Shown one piece after another: positions 23,351 through 35,624 of a stretch of DNA of 64,000 nt. The stretch's first letter is position 1; each line of letters opens with the position of its first letter. The position numbers and the translations under genes are program-made. Source of the DNA: Trichopria drosophilae (taxonomy: Eukaryota; Arthropoda; Insecta; Hymenoptera; Diapriidae); NCBI GenBank assembly GCA_030407085.1, contig CM059586.1, positions 13,162,001-13,226,000 on the forward strand, in the 5' to 3' direction. The notes below the pieces were generated by a model. The model searched no databases and had not been told where the DNA came from. It worked only from the letters and a program-made list of their open reading frames with translations.

Positions 23351-25060
23351 CGTAAAGCAAAAAAAAAAACAAATAAAAGACCGAAGAAATTTTCGATACT
23401 ATTTACCAAACGTTTATTTCAATTTTAATTAAATACAATCAAAAGACAATGACTAACGACTGTAATAAACGATTTGAACGCCTTAGTTAATAGACGTATA
23501 TATCACTCCTGGCAGAAGTTAGATATTGAATTATCTATAAAAGTAGTGATTTACAAATTGACAACGCATCAGAATACGCGATTACAGTCCACGTTCGACT
23601 AAACCCATACATAAATAAATAATCTGGTAATAAATTATTCGATTATTACGGTATTGATTAAATACGTCGTAAATGCGGCGCAGAAATAGAATTAAAATTG
23701 CTTTATTTACACGTATCTCCCACAGTAGCGAAAAAGTGCATAAAATCTCGTAAATCATAAATTTATCGTGCTCTTGGAAAAGAGAAATTATATCGATTTT
23801 TAAACGGCCAATAAACCGGGAGTAATGAAAATATTCCATTAAAATTAAATAGTTGCACTATGTTCGTTTATCTTTAGTACATTTATAGACGCATTTCACG
23901 CTTTCGTGCCAGTTATGTTACGTTTTAACGTTCATATTTTTTCTTTACTTGTTTCGTTGCTGATTATCCGATTAGTATGTATTGTATTAAGTGTTAAGTC
24001 TTTTTCAGTTTTGTCTTTTATCATTAACTATTTAAAATGTTTTAAACCTTTCAAGCGGCAAATCAATCAAGGCTGCCTAATTGTTAATCAGGTCCTGTTC
24101 AACATTTAATAATACACAGCTAGTCAGTAAATGTTTAATCGCTAAAATTCACCTTTATTGCTTAATGATAACGTCATAACCTATAACCCATAAATATATA
24201 CTTATGCAAAAAAATGAATAAGTAATTTTTAAAATATTATAATATAATTAATATCAATAAATTAACAAACTATTAATTGTTGATTAAAAATGTATTTCTA
24301 ACAATTCGTTAAATACAAAACTCAAAAGTTAAAGTAACAGTTTTAGTTCAGAATGAGTTCAATTTAAAACTGACGCCGTTTTCAATAAAAAAACGATCCT
24401 CGAAGTTAATTAGATACTTTATTTCGAAATTATTTTCTATCAATAAGTATTTACATTGTGCGTTATCTATTCTCATATACTCCGTATTTTGCAACGAATA
24501 AAAGTCATCGTATATAAAATTAACTTAGTGCATGAACAGGTGACTGTGGATATCATCAAAGGAAATGGCAACTATAATGAGTGCGAATATAAATAACGCA
24601 CATTAAGGGAAACTAGTTTTAATAGTGACTTTCTCGCTTATGACCAAGATTTATCGTTCAATTGGAAATTCAAAATGAAACTTCCGTGAAATAATTGATT
24701 ATATGCGTAGATTTTATCTCTGGATGCATTGCAAAACGAATTAATTTGCAAAATATATTGGCAATAAGTAGTATTGCATGAGAATATTAATTTTTTTAAT
24801 TCTTTAAGTGATGAAATTTTTGTACTTTACATTCGAATCCTACTTGTAATTTAAACAATAATTATCGATGGAGGTACGAATGATCCGGGTAACTGTAAGT
24901 GGAATTAAAAATTATTTAAATATTTTATATCGGTATTTTGCAATTATTACGTAGTTTGTGTGTTTATTAAATAAACCATTTTCATACACATATATGTACA
25001 AATATGATAATAAGTATATTAATAACAAGGAAGAATGATTATTCATACATTGATGGCTGG
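23351..25060. other. A+T-rich DNA, no gene seen
   Basis: Frames at 23582-23839 (minus) and 23906-24109 (plus) are hydrophobic, low-complexity translations without start or splice support. No repeat was matched. Confidence 0.5.
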
Positions 25061-25381
25061 TACGAAGAACCGGACATCTCGGATTTTGGACGAAGAACCG
25101 GCCATTTTAAAAGTTGTTCCGATACAATAGATCACTTTCGAAAATTTTGAAATGTATGAATCTTCGTGGCAAGTTGTCAAAAGTCCGGTTCTTCGCCGCA
25201 AATTCTGAAATGTCGTATTCTTCTCTGCGAATTTTGAAATGTCGGGTTCTTCGCCGCGAATTCTAAAATGTCGGATTCTTCGCCGCGAATTCTAAAATGT
25301 CGGGTTCTTCGCCGCAAATTCTGAAATGGCGGGTACTTCATCGAAAAATTTTCGAAATGTCCGGTTCTTCGTTTTCAACAT
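25061..25381. repeat. 29-bp minisatellite with inverted outlying units
   Basis: Five exact-length 29-bp units run head to tail from 25183 to 25327 (consensus begins GTCGGGTTCTTCGCCGCGAA and ends TTCTAAAAT). A 31-bp variant (25328-25358) and a partial unit (to 25381) follow. A degenerate unit precedes at about 25152. On the left, 25061-25110 holds two units in the opposite orientation (CGAAGAACCGGACAT and CGAAGAACCGGCCAT), so the whole block can fold back on itself. Unit-to-unit identity is roughly 85-95%. There are no unique spacers, so it is not a CRISPR array. Confidence 0.9.
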
Positions 25382-28300
25382 CGTGATAAAAAGTTATCTT
25401 GTCTTTTGTCAAAAATGTCAGGCAATTATCCTTAGGGATTACAAGTACAACTATGATAACTTACTGTGAAGAGTAATGAGAAATCCACCATGCAGAATTA
25501 TTTATATCGTCCATCGGTCGTCATGGAATTGTCTCGCGAGTTAATTTTTGTACTCGAACGCCACCTAGCGTCTCTAAAAGACTCCCAGAGCTGTAAATTA
25601 CTTTACGAAAAGAAAGGTGTTAAAAAAGAGACAAATTAATGAACTGAAGCATAAGAACTCTTCGTGTTTAATATTTTGAGAAGTCGTAAGTAAGATTTAT
25701 TTAAGAGCAATTTTTTCAGGCTGTCACAACTAACACTTCTTATGAAGTTTCGGTAGTATTTGTATTTAACAAAATAAGAAGAAAGGGGACTGTAAAATGG
25801 TGAAAGAAAATTTAAAATTTGACGAAGTAACCATATACACGAATGAGGACTTGAAAATGTCATAACTTCTTAAGTACTCTTGAGTGTCTGCTTCATTATG
25901 ATGTACAAAAACGAAAATCAATAGGTTATCACAGAAAATGTCAATTTCGAGATTGATGTCCGCAAGATTTCCTCGGCAAGTTCCTGGTTTGTAGTTCGGG
26001 TCATAATCTGTACCCGATAAAAATGTATGATGTGTTTTTAAAGAGCGTCGTGTTAAGCTGTAAATGTGAAGATCTACTTCAACATGTCGTTACTGAATCG
26101 CTGATCTTGAAACGTGATATACACTTATCTTACCCGCGGAATATATATGATTATGCTTTTTAGTAACTCGTTAGAATTATGTGTCATTCGATACCATAAT
26201 TATCCTGTGCTTCAGCGTAAATAATTTTTGCCATTTTTTTGTCGGTTTTCACAAGTAACCAAGTTCATATTAAATATTTCGAAAAAGGAATTTCTTGAAT
26301 ATTGCCTCATGTAAGAGAATTCCAATTGCTTCAATAAATTAGAAAATTCTTTCTTCTTTCAATGTATTCGTTAAAATATTGGTAATTAATTTATTCAAAA
26401 AACCGGTTTATCTGACCCGTCAAACTATACTTTAATTCGTACATGAAAGAGGTGAGATCCGTGTCATCGAAAAAATTCAAGTGATAATTTCGACATTACT
26501 TTTCAAACTTTGCTAATATTTCAAAATGGAGTTACCTTTTATAGGAACCTACAAACAAGCACTGCTTGATTATGTTTTATAGTCTTTCTCCTCTTTCAAA
26601 TCTGATGTAAACTTTGTTTTTAAGCGAAAAGTCGGACAATTGAGAATTCTTTGTCGCTCGTCGTGTTTAGTAAATCTTTTTTTCTGTAACCGGTGATGTA
26701 AATAGCGTCAACAGCACATACCGTGTTGTAAATTATCACTTGCAAATTATGTCAAATATTTCTTTTTTACATGAATTACTCACAATGTGAATAATTTAGG
26801 TTACGTGTTTTACGCAAGAGACGTACAGTATTGCGAAAACGTTTACGTTAATTTTCTGGTATAATTTACCATATTCCGTAGTGAAATAATGAAATCATCG
26901 TGCCTTTGACATTTCGTGATTCGTGAGATTAATTACAAAAAATTAAAAAATGAATTCGTTATTATATATATAATAAAAATGAATGTAGTGTAAATGAAAA
27001 TTCTACCCAGAACTTAAGTAAAATTTACCGAAAAAGTTGAGTAACCACTGTTAATACAAATAATTAAAAGAACAGTACTAAACCATTGCAGTTTATTAGG
27101 AATTTAGCTTTTAAATGTTTCATAAAAAAAAGTTATTTTTTTTTAGTGTTTTGCATTTATTTTAAAAACTATAAATTAACAAAAAATGTTTTAAAGAAAA
27201 TGTATATAAATTTATAATGGACTATTTGATTTGTGTTATAGGATTTAAAAAACATTCTTGTCATGTAAAATTAGATTTTTTTTGTTGCTAATTATTTTTA
27301 AATTTTTTAATTGGAATTAGAGTTGAAGTTTTCAGTTAAAACTAATTTTTTCCTTTTTTATTGAGGATAATATATGGTTCCATGTAAGAGTTAACTTTTT
27401 ATATTTCCATCGACTGTAAAAAATGCAGCTCCTAAAATTAGAAACAGATTTTTTGTAATACTTACTTATAGATGGACAGAAGTAACAAAAAACTGAAAGA
27501 AATGTTTCTTCAAATTTAATTGTCGTATGTTGTGAACAAATTATAAACTTTCATTGTATTTATTTACATATCAATTATTTATTCGAAATATTATTGACGA
27601 TTATGGCACAGTTTCATATTCTTTTGAATCTCTTATAAAAATATAAAATACTAAGTGTGAAAAGACTAGAAGAATCATTTTTAAATTTTATCAGAATTTG
27701 GATTTACTTACTTCGAAAAACTTTACTCATGCTGCAACAAAAAATATTGTTCGGCACACGGGCTTAAAATGTTTTTACGCCCTTGTACCGAAAACTACTA
27801 TAATTCTACTGCATGTTTTGGAGAAAAATTCAACATTTTAAATATTTGATTTTGTCCATAATAAGGTACAAATCAAATGAAAAGAACATTGTTATATTGT
27901 TTGCATTTTGTGGTGAATTTCTTTGTTTATTTTTTAGAATGACGATGTATCTTTTCAAAACTAATTTTCGTAAATAAACTTAGAGCCTCGATTTCGTTTA
28001 TTCACAGAAAATGAGTTGAATATTAATATGTCGTATTCATTTGAGTTTTAGCTTCTTATGTTAGTAAACAGTTAAAAAATTTCTCAGTTCTTGTAACTTT
28101 TTTGGATGTAGACTATAAAAACTCTACATAAAATACGTTTCGTCCTCTGTATGGACCCTTTCCAGAATCTTTAATAGTAAAAATTATTGTAATTGTAAAA
28201 CATTACCTCAAACTACATGGGGATATTTGCTTCTTTGTAAAAATATCGTTAACTAATAACACTAGAATTTCCTGATTCTAGCACATCTATGAGCAAGAAA

Positions 28301-28472
28301 CTAAAAAGTAAAAAGTTACCTTTGTGATTACCAGTTTTTGTTGGATTTCTAATACTCCATAGAATGATAAAATCCTTAAATTTCAACATTTCGAAACAAA
28401 CCCTTCTTTATAATTTTATTATTAATTTGTTTATAAACAACACTATAACTCGTTACCTGTACATGCAGCAAA
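25382..28472. other. A+T-rich DNA with a repeat-family end
   Basis: Nothing gene-like. Includes the single CGTAAA-family end at 27741-27802 and a short TATATATA run near 26960. One minus frame (25636-25863) is unsupported. Confidence 0.5.
27741..27802 (+). repeat. CGTAAA-family terminal fragment
   Basis: Carries ATATTGTTCGGCACACG and TTTTTACGCCCTTGTACCGA followed by AAACTACTAT. The same two phrases occur in the same order at 39325-39392. Only one end is present. Confidence 0.65.
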
Positions 28473-28581
28473 ATGTATGTTAAAATTTACAATACTCATT
28501 GTAATATTTAATAAAATTATTATAAACGATACGATTCATATTGTAAATATTGCAATACGTATTGTAAGTATTAACATACAT
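28473..28581. mobile_element. 109-bp near-palindromic A+T element
   Basis: ATGTATGTTAAAATTTACAA at the left and, on the complement, ATGTATGTTAATACTTACAA at the right pair for about 45 bases, leaving a short centre. Internal words TTGTAAATATTGCAATA recur at 14.7 kb. Probably a tiny MITE. Confidence 0.7.
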
Positions 28582-29469
28582 GTATCCGCGTAGCATCTGG
28601 CAGAAATTGCTTCGGTTGTTTACTTATCTCTATCTGTCGAACAAGTGTCCATTATCAACATGAACTTTTTCTCTTAATATCTCGTGATATTCACCGCTTA
28701 AGTTGAAATAACATAGTAAGTTCACACAACTATTTTGCAAAACAAATATAACATAGGATCACTTAGTGTAGGAAATACAAAATATTTTTTTTATTGACAC
28801 ATTTCGCTCGAAAATATTTAGCTCTTTCGTTATCTGAGGATTCGTCAGATTTGTAGAATAATAAGTTACTAACTATATGTAAAACTGATTCGAATATTAG
28901 TAAGAGTCTAAAAATTATTAATTTAATGTATTTTTATCAAGTTTATAAACAATAACATTTCTCAAACAAGTTATATTCTTTAACATCCTTTTTTACGAAG
29001 TGCCTCTCAGGCAGGAAAAAAGAAGTATCCATATAAGTTTTGAAGTAGACGTTTAAAAAAATGTCCTTCATGATATGGGCGATAACTTTACTTCATTTTC
29101 AACTGTATTTCTACATTACCAAATTGTGTCCAAATTTATGGGTATTAATATTGATATATCGGAAATAAATTTATAGTCCCATCGACGCCACAAAGAAGGT
29201 GAAATTTAATAACAAAATTTATATGTCATAAGTTGGAATTCTAAAATATATCTTCGTCTTAATCCTTCGCGGGCGGTATGTCGATGTATCACTATAAAAT
29301 TTCTTTTTGACACATCTTAAAGTTAATAAAGTCCGCCAATGTCTACAAGTAATACCAATCCGAAAATTCCCATACGCAATCAATTTAATGGAGTCTAAGT
29401 ATCAAAGGGTCGCCTTGTACGAAATGTTTTCGAATTGCATCCAGTTTTCGAAAGTTTACAGGAATGGCA
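28582..29469. other. A+T-rich DNA, nothing recognised
   Basis: No paired repeat and no frame with splice support. Confidence 0.5.
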
Positions 29470-29794
29470 GCGTAAACATTTTTGCAAATAAAAAACATCG
29501 TGAGAAAAGCAAATCGCCGCGTATATTATGTTTCACAAACATTCTTGAAATCCCATCGTAGAAAGAGAAATATTTTTTCCCCTCATTGGTTAAAGCGATA
29601 CGCCGCAGTGGAACTCGCGCACGGAAGAAATGAGAAACCTATTTGGGCGTTGTCCAAGGGACGTGGGACGTGTCTCTGCGAAAAAAATGGTGTCGGGTCA
29701 AATGGATTAGAAAAAAAATAAAGGACGGGAATTCCTAGGAGGGCCGATGGAAATGTGTTCTGAAGAGAAGCCATCGACAAACGAGCTCTTCAAG
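29470..29794. other. G+C-richer island
   Basis: Open in overlapping frames (29482-29721 plus, 29583-29780 minus). The plus frame is basic, without a domain. It ends beside the diverged direct duplication starting near 29795. Confidence 0.3.
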
Positions 29795-30235
29795 TCTAAA
29801 TAATCTCTTACGTGATTGCGTCACGTGTGCGACTTTATTGTGTGCTGGTATCGAAAACTGAATAGATATTTCAAGAACGAATATTTGGAATTTTTTGTAC
29901 ATTTCTTAATATTTATTTCCTATCTGGCACCAGAAAAAAATTGACGAAAGCTTTTGGGAATCAATTTTTGAGGATTTTTTTATTGCTAAACTCTATGGTT
30001 TCATACAACATTTTTTTAACTACTAAAAGTATTTTGTAGCTGAGTCATTGATAAATCTGCTTTTAAACTCTATATAATCTCTTACGCGATTGCGTTACGT
30101 AATTTTATTGTGTGGTGGTGTCGAAAACTGAAGAGTTAATTCCAGAACAAAAATTTTCAATTTTAGATAAATGTTTGTTTCCTGATTGTTTTCTGGTATC
30201 AGAACCAATTTTTACAATCCGCATTTTTAAAGATT
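29795..30235 (+). repeat. Diverged direct duplication, period about 274 bp
   Basis: TAATCTCTTACGTGATTGCG at 29801 recurs as TAATCTCTTACGCGATTGCG at 30075. Both copies continue through TTTATTGTGTG-TGGT, TCGAAAACTGAA and a TTTCCT…CTGG…CAGAA segment. Identity falls with distance. Two copies only, non-coding; an old tandem segmental duplication or two copies of one element. Confidence 0.7.
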
Positions 30236-30854
30236 TTGTATAATTTTACTCAAAACTTTTTGGGTAATTTTACTTATACTGATTTTCAATCGTTTGATAT
30301 TTGAAATGGTACTGGCGAAAAATTATAGATAAAAATCGTTTATACCACTACGGAAAAGTAGAAAACGTCAAGTTTGTTTGTTTTAGTATCTAAATAGTAG
30401 GATCTGACACAAATATATTTTTGAATTGGTTTCACTATTTACGTAGTAGGCTTGGCACCTAATTTGTCGAGGTCTCTATTAAGATAATACAATTATTTAA
30501 AAACAGTGACTGTGTCATAAGCTGTTTCTATCGATATTTCTATAATATATTAGTAGTTCCAACTATTTCTTTTCTTGTAGTCTCCTAATATAGCGCTGTT
30601 AGTTATGACTAGCGTAATAGCAGCGGAAATTATTTATGATAAGTATTACTACTAAAACGCGTTTCAAATTGTAAGTATCAAGACCAAAGAAAAACTTTGT
30701 AAATTATATTGAATCCATAAAAAATTACTTCCAATAGTTCTTTATGCACTAAATTGTAGTTAGTAACAAAGATTTTTTAAATGAAATGTGGTTTATCATG
30801 AGTTAGCCAATATTTTAGTAACAAATAATAAACAATTACAAATATATAATAAAG
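30236..30854. other. A+T-rich DNA, nothing recognised
   Basis: Low-complexity sequence up to the SINE. No gene. Confidence 0.5.
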
Positions 30855-31067
30855 GGAGCGGCGGATCGGCTTTGTAATCAGAAAACCCTGGTTCGATCCC
30901 GGCCTCTGCCATCAGTCATTGGGACACTTCTATATTTGTTTAGAAGTGTCTAATAACGCCAAAGCTCAGGTTGTTCGGATTCCACCTTCCATAAACTGTA
31001 GGTCCCGTCGCGATTTAGTCCCATGTGGGTTCACAAAAGTAGACGTAAAAAATTTAAAAAAAAAAAT
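30855..31067 (+). mobile_element. tRNA-derived SINE, copy 1, A box deleted
   Basis: Homologous along its length to 58107-58336 on the other strand. The Pol III B box GGTTCGATCCC is intact (30890-30900), followed by CGGCCTCTGCCATC, a tRNA-unrelated body (TAATAACGCCAAAGCTCAGG, CCCATGTGGGTTCA) and an A-rich tail. Against the full copy, about 21 bases that hold the A box (GTGGCTCAGTTGG and neighbours) are missing after GGGAGCGGCG. It could not be transcribed from its own promoter. No clear target-site duplication remains, so it is older or truncated at the 5' end. Confidence 0.85.
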
Positions 31068-33019
31068 ACTAATCGAAAAGTTTATTCTGGTGTTCTGGTA
31101 ATTTATAACTCGATCGTGCATAATTAATTAGTTTGTTTATTCAGAATTTTCTTTTTTCATTACGATCTAAAAAATTTATATTTTTTACACTTTGGTCCCA
31201 TAACATTCAAATTATTTATTCGATTGGAGAACAATATTGTTGGGGATGTTAATACTGTACTGTTAGAAAAATGTTTACAAAATTGATTGCGTTAAAAGCA
31301 AAGGTTATGTGTCTAATTGAAATTTTATTATGGGGACCATATTGGAATTTTCAGCTATATAAAGTAATAATTACAAAAACTTTAAATATTTTTATTTTAA
31401 CAGTATTTTAAGTTATAAATAATCGTTTTTTCCACATTTTTGACATTGCAATTGTCCCCAAAATGAAAATTTCGGAAAATGAAACTCTGTTATTTCTTAG
31501 ATAGACAAAAAATGACTGAGAAAGATTGACTTTTGTGGACGAAGAAGCATTTTTTGTATGTTTTAAAAACATTTTTCTCATATGATCTAAAATATGAAGG
31601 TACCTTAATTAGAGTGAAAAAAATTAGTATTATATAACCTATCGATAGAAAGCGCTTTTAATATGATTTTCTAGTATGGCGTGTCGAGATACATAGTAAA
31701 CAAACTTTGAATAAATTTTGCAAACATTTCATTTTTTTTTTGGAAGCTAGTGTAATGTGAGTAGTATGAGACTTTTCAAATAGTCAACAACACAGGAGAT
31801 AAGTTTTAATATTTTATTTAACACTATTTATTTAAATGTTGTTTTACTTAAGATGAAACAATCTTACCTTTTTTCTTAATTAGTACATTCTCAGTTATAA
31901 TTGTGGTCGTTGAGGGACGTTTTGAGATTTGGAAAAATGAACTATATCAGCTTACAAATTATGAAATCAATTTTTTGCTTATATTTAAAGTGCCTATTTT
32001 TGGATTCGGTATTTAAGTTATAGAGCAATCATAATAAAAGAACATTTCGACTTCAATGTTTTATTTTATTTATTACGTCCATCTTCCATCATACTATTAA
32101 TAAATTGAAGTTTAAATATCCCTGACCACCCGTATGAAATATAAATATTTTTATTGCTTTCGAAGACGACATTAAATAGAAATTTTATTTTACATAATTC
32201 GGCACTGTTACATTTCTAAAAACTTTTTTTTAACAAAATAATATTTCTTATTACAGATGTATTTATTTGATTTGTGATATTTATGTAGTAGGACTTATAA
32301 TAAACTTGACGTCCATGATGAAATCCATGTGAGATATTCTAAATTGCGAAACCCCATATTTATTACTTGCTACTGAAATACTTGTTCAAGGACAGACAAG
32401 TTCACATTGAATTTATTTCGTGACTTAAATCAAATGTGTCGAGTCGGTAAAGAAAATTTTAGTGATGACAGTTTTGATTATGTAAGCAAGTGTTACCAAA
32501 CAATTCAGTTTTTTAGTGAAAGCTCATTTAATAATAACAACAACAACAATAATAATGCATCTTTATTGACAAATATGATTCTGTCTTTTGTTACATAATT
32601 CTAAATGTCTTAAATTACATGTGCAACAGAAAATTATTTTACAAACTGACCAATATTTATTTACTGTTCAATTTAGTTTCTGACAAATTTTAAATAATGT
32701 TTAACTTCAATTAAAATATTTTAACAATTATCTATGTTTTTATTTCGTAATTTTCGGTACGATTTTGACATTCCCACATATTTTAAAATTCTAATAATTT
32801 GACAATATTTAAAGAAATGGAACTAATTTGTTGGGATATATTTTCCTTTCAATTTTTTTTATTATTTGTATTATATTTGTTTAGGATTAACAAAAGTCCG
32901 GAATAGAACAATTTACTAAAATAATCTGTTAATGCTATTCAAAATAGCGAATGCAATATGGTGGATAAAAATTTATGATGACTAAATGAAATTTTCAAAA
33001 TTTGAGCTCTGTAAAGGCA
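31068..33019. other. A+T-rich DNA with a small microsatellite
   Basis: Contains (AAT)/(AAC) triplets at 32529-32557. On the minus strand AAAAAAG|GTAAGA at about 31869 is a good donor consensus, but the frame before it is open for only about 23 codons. No gene called. Confidence 0.5.
32529..32557. repeat. AAT/AAC microsatellite
   Basis: About nine triplets alternating AAT and AAC. It lies inside a 63-codon plus frame, where it makes an Asn run. Confidence 0.85.
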
Positions 33020-33205
33020 ATTTTTATTTATTTCCAAACATTCTCGGTCAGTTCTAAGTAATATCTTTGGTATTTTCTATAAAATCGTCTATAGTAATTA
33101 ACACAGCGCCGAATTTTGACTATTTTATTCAGTCATCTTTAATTTGTTTTTTAATGAAATTTCCCATGTTGCCGGCGAACCAACCCGATTTCTTATTTAA
33201 TTCAC
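33020..33205 (-). repeat. Dispersed repeat, copy 1
   Basis: Aligns with 35625-35830 in the same orientation. Landmarks are TTCTCGGTCAGTTCT, ATATCTTTGG, CGAATTTTGAC and CCGGCG. The reading that is open in the other copy is broken here by stops. Confidence 0.75.
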
Positions 33206-33540
33206 AGGAGCAAAGAGAGGAACATTTAGTACAGTTATGAGATCGTTTAAAATTCCATACGATCTGTAAACCCGTACAAATCTTTTATTTATATTTTCCG
33301 AAAATTGCTAATTCGTAAGCAAATGGGCGCCTGTCGTTTGTAGGATTCCGTATACGTGACTTCGAAGCAATTTAGTCGCATCATTACCAGAAGAATCGAA
33401 TGTTCGGGTTGGTAGTCACGAAACAGCTCCACCTTCTTTTCGAAAACCCCTCCCCGGGACCATTCAAAGGTCCTATTCTTCCTTGGGACGAATTTCACAC
33501 GTCGTCTCCAAATCCAGCTCAATTTTGTCGATCTCGTAAA
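33206..33540. other. G+C-richer island with a 77-codon minus frame
   Basis: The minus frame (33289-33522) reads protein-like around VFEKKVELFRDYQPEHSIL, and a GTAATG after TTCTG could be a donor. There is no acceptor or domain, and the plus strand is open too. Called an island, not a gene. Confidence 0.3.
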
Positions 33541-34918
33541 TAAAGTTTTCGCCGCAATGCACGTCTTAAGATTTACATTTCTTTCGACTGAAAAAAACTT
33601 GCTTATATTCGACGTTTTACCGGTATGTTTTCATTCCAAGTTCAAGGGGTCAACTTGTAGCTCTTGTATCGTGAGAGTGGGTTGCACTCGTAAAATTCTT
33701 GAAAATTACTCGGGCATACAGGTTCCAAAAACAAAAATTGATTGATGGATGCTGTATATGTTAATAGAACGTGAAACGCGAGAGTCAAATGTGTCACTGG
33801 AAATTTGTTAATTAATTGCTAAACGTTTTCGTTTCAAAACCTTTCCTGTAATTGGTTTCGAATATGTCACACCCGAACTTTGACTTGCATGATTGAAATA
33901 CAAAGAAAAAAATGACACGTTATTAAATTTTATTTTTTTTACTAACGGTACCATGCGAATAAATGAGAGAAATTTTTTATAAAAACTACATAGAGAAAAA
34001 CAAACCGCAAAAATGAGGGAAAATATTTGCAATGTGTAATAATAAAAGGAATACGAACACCCTCGTAGAGATTTTGTTCATATTCAATATAAAATTCAAA
34101 AAAAAAAAATATTTTTCTTAATAATGATTATGATGAAAAAAAATTATTAGAAAATTGTATAAATAATGGATAAAAACTGCACCGAAACTGAACAAAAAAT
34201 GCCCAGACAACTTTTGGGTTATGTTTAAAAAAAACATCTAGATAATATTACCTAAATCGGCTATAGGGAGAGAAAAAAAGGGTTAATGGAACCACCAAAA
34301 AAAGGTAGAAATAGTTGTACCATAAAATAATAGTAGAAAACAATGCGAAACGTTGACGTTGACTATGACTATGATTATGTTACTTCAATAATAATTCAGA
34401 ATATTGCAAAATATACCATACAATAACTAATTTTACTATGACATAAGGTTATTTTGATTTAGAGTATTTTATATCATCTATTTTACTATACACGAGTGTT
34501 TAAAGTGACTCTGTAACTATTAAATTACTTCTGTATTAAAGTACTTTTGAGGTTATAAATCCTGATGCATATTTAATGATCGAAAAATAGTAAATTAAAC
34601 AATGCTGTTGTCTCGTTTACTACATAAATAATCTATTTAACTATTTTTTTGTAACCCCGAGTTTTACTTCTATAAACTGATTGTATATTCACTACATATT
34701 TTCTCTCCGTGTAGATAATAGACTAAATTCCATTAGGTTATTCATGTTAAATACTAATTGTACGCAGAAACAGGGCAGAAACGATCCACACTTTATTTAT
34801 GTACAACCCACGATATTGTTACAAATTGTATGGCAAACTATAAAAGTTTATTGGCCAAAAACTAACCAACATTTAGAGGGAATTACCATCTTAATAGAGA
34901 AAAATAGCACTTTACTCC
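33541..34918. other. A+T-rich DNA, no gene supported
   Basis: A plus frame begins ATGCACGTC at 33557 and meets TTTTACCG|GTATGT, a weak exon-like pattern. A minus frame (33808-34032) is low complexity. Nothing else seen. Confidence 0.4.
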
Positions 34919-35067
34919 CTAGGGAGCAAAGTAAGTATATCTGTGAGCCAAAACGGTTGAAAATAGCTTACTCTCGTATGAGAAAATTGTATGCGCAACA
35001 ATTAAGAGGAAATAGGTGCAGACTCATTGCCTCATACTCATCTGCGATCGCCTACTTTGCTCCCTAG
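34919..35067. mobile_element. 149-bp MITE, CTAGGGAGCAAAGTA ends
   Basis: Left end CTAGGGAGCAAAGTAAG (34919-34935) and right end, complement from 35067, CTAGGGAGCAAAGTAGG differ at one base in 17. Bases just left of the element (ACTCC) extend a local palindrome. The 128-codon plus frame at 34681-35067 runs through the element and is thereby discredited. The solo right end at 9698-9750 belongs to the same family. Confidence 0.75.
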
Positions 35068-35197
35068 TTGCATAATGTACGAATGGTAATAAAAGCTAAA
35101 CTGATAAATGTAACTATTGAAATAGATATCTCTTTCAATTTAAAAAATGTTATTACTCTACTACGATAAATATTTTTGGATGCAGTAGACATAAAGT

Positions 35198-35232
35198 GAC
35201 CATTTTACGCCCTTGATACAGAAATAACTATT
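35198..35232 (+). repeat. CGTAAA-family terminal fragment
   Basis: CCATTTTACGCCCTTGATAC followed by AGAAATAACTATTAT matches the family end at 39.4 and 27.8 kb. No partner end nearby. Confidence 0.55.
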
Positions 35233-35338
35233 ATTTACTGTTTAATATTTTACTTATTCATAAAATTAACTGTATAAACAATACTTATTTTTTATACAAC
35301 ATAAACATTTGGTATTCTATAATATAAACTTGATATTG

Positions 35339-35474
35339 CACTGAAAAAAATTGGCTAATTTTATGTAAATATTTACTTATAATAGAAAAATAGTTTGCTA
35401 ATTCAACTAAATATTAATTTGATTTTATGCAGCAAGTAAATATTTACTTGAAATAAGAAATTGTTTTTTCAGTG
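35339..35474. mobile_element. 136-bp MITE with CACTGAAAAAA ends
   Basis: Starts CACTGAAAAAAATT and ends AATTGTTTTTTCAGTG. AAGTAAATATTTACTTG and GTAAATATTTACTTATAA form further inverted pairs inside. Such CACTGAAAAAA-ended short elements are a common pattern in insect non-coding DNA. Target duplication unresolved. Confidence 0.65.
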
Positions 35475-35624
35475 TACGATCAGGAATTTTAAATAACGAC
35501 AATTGGAAAAAAAATTCAAAAATTAATCTTAACAAATGGACTATTATACAGCTTATTAAGTGGGTGCCAAAGTGTTTGGCCGATAAAGTAGGAATTTACA
35601 TAATGTGATTTCATTATTATAATG

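Noticed and set aside
25183..25381. CRISPR array
   Set aside because: Units are contiguous 29-bp tandem repeats with no unique spacers, no cas genes, and a eukaryotic context.
28440..28500. Minus-strand mini-exon MSIVNFNIHFAACT ending at ACAG|GTAACG
   Set aside because: It overlaps one arm of the 109-bp hairpin element, and 14 codons are easily open by chance.
34681..35067. 128-codon plus frame as a protein
   Set aside because: Its last third lies inside a 149-bp MITE and it shows no domain.
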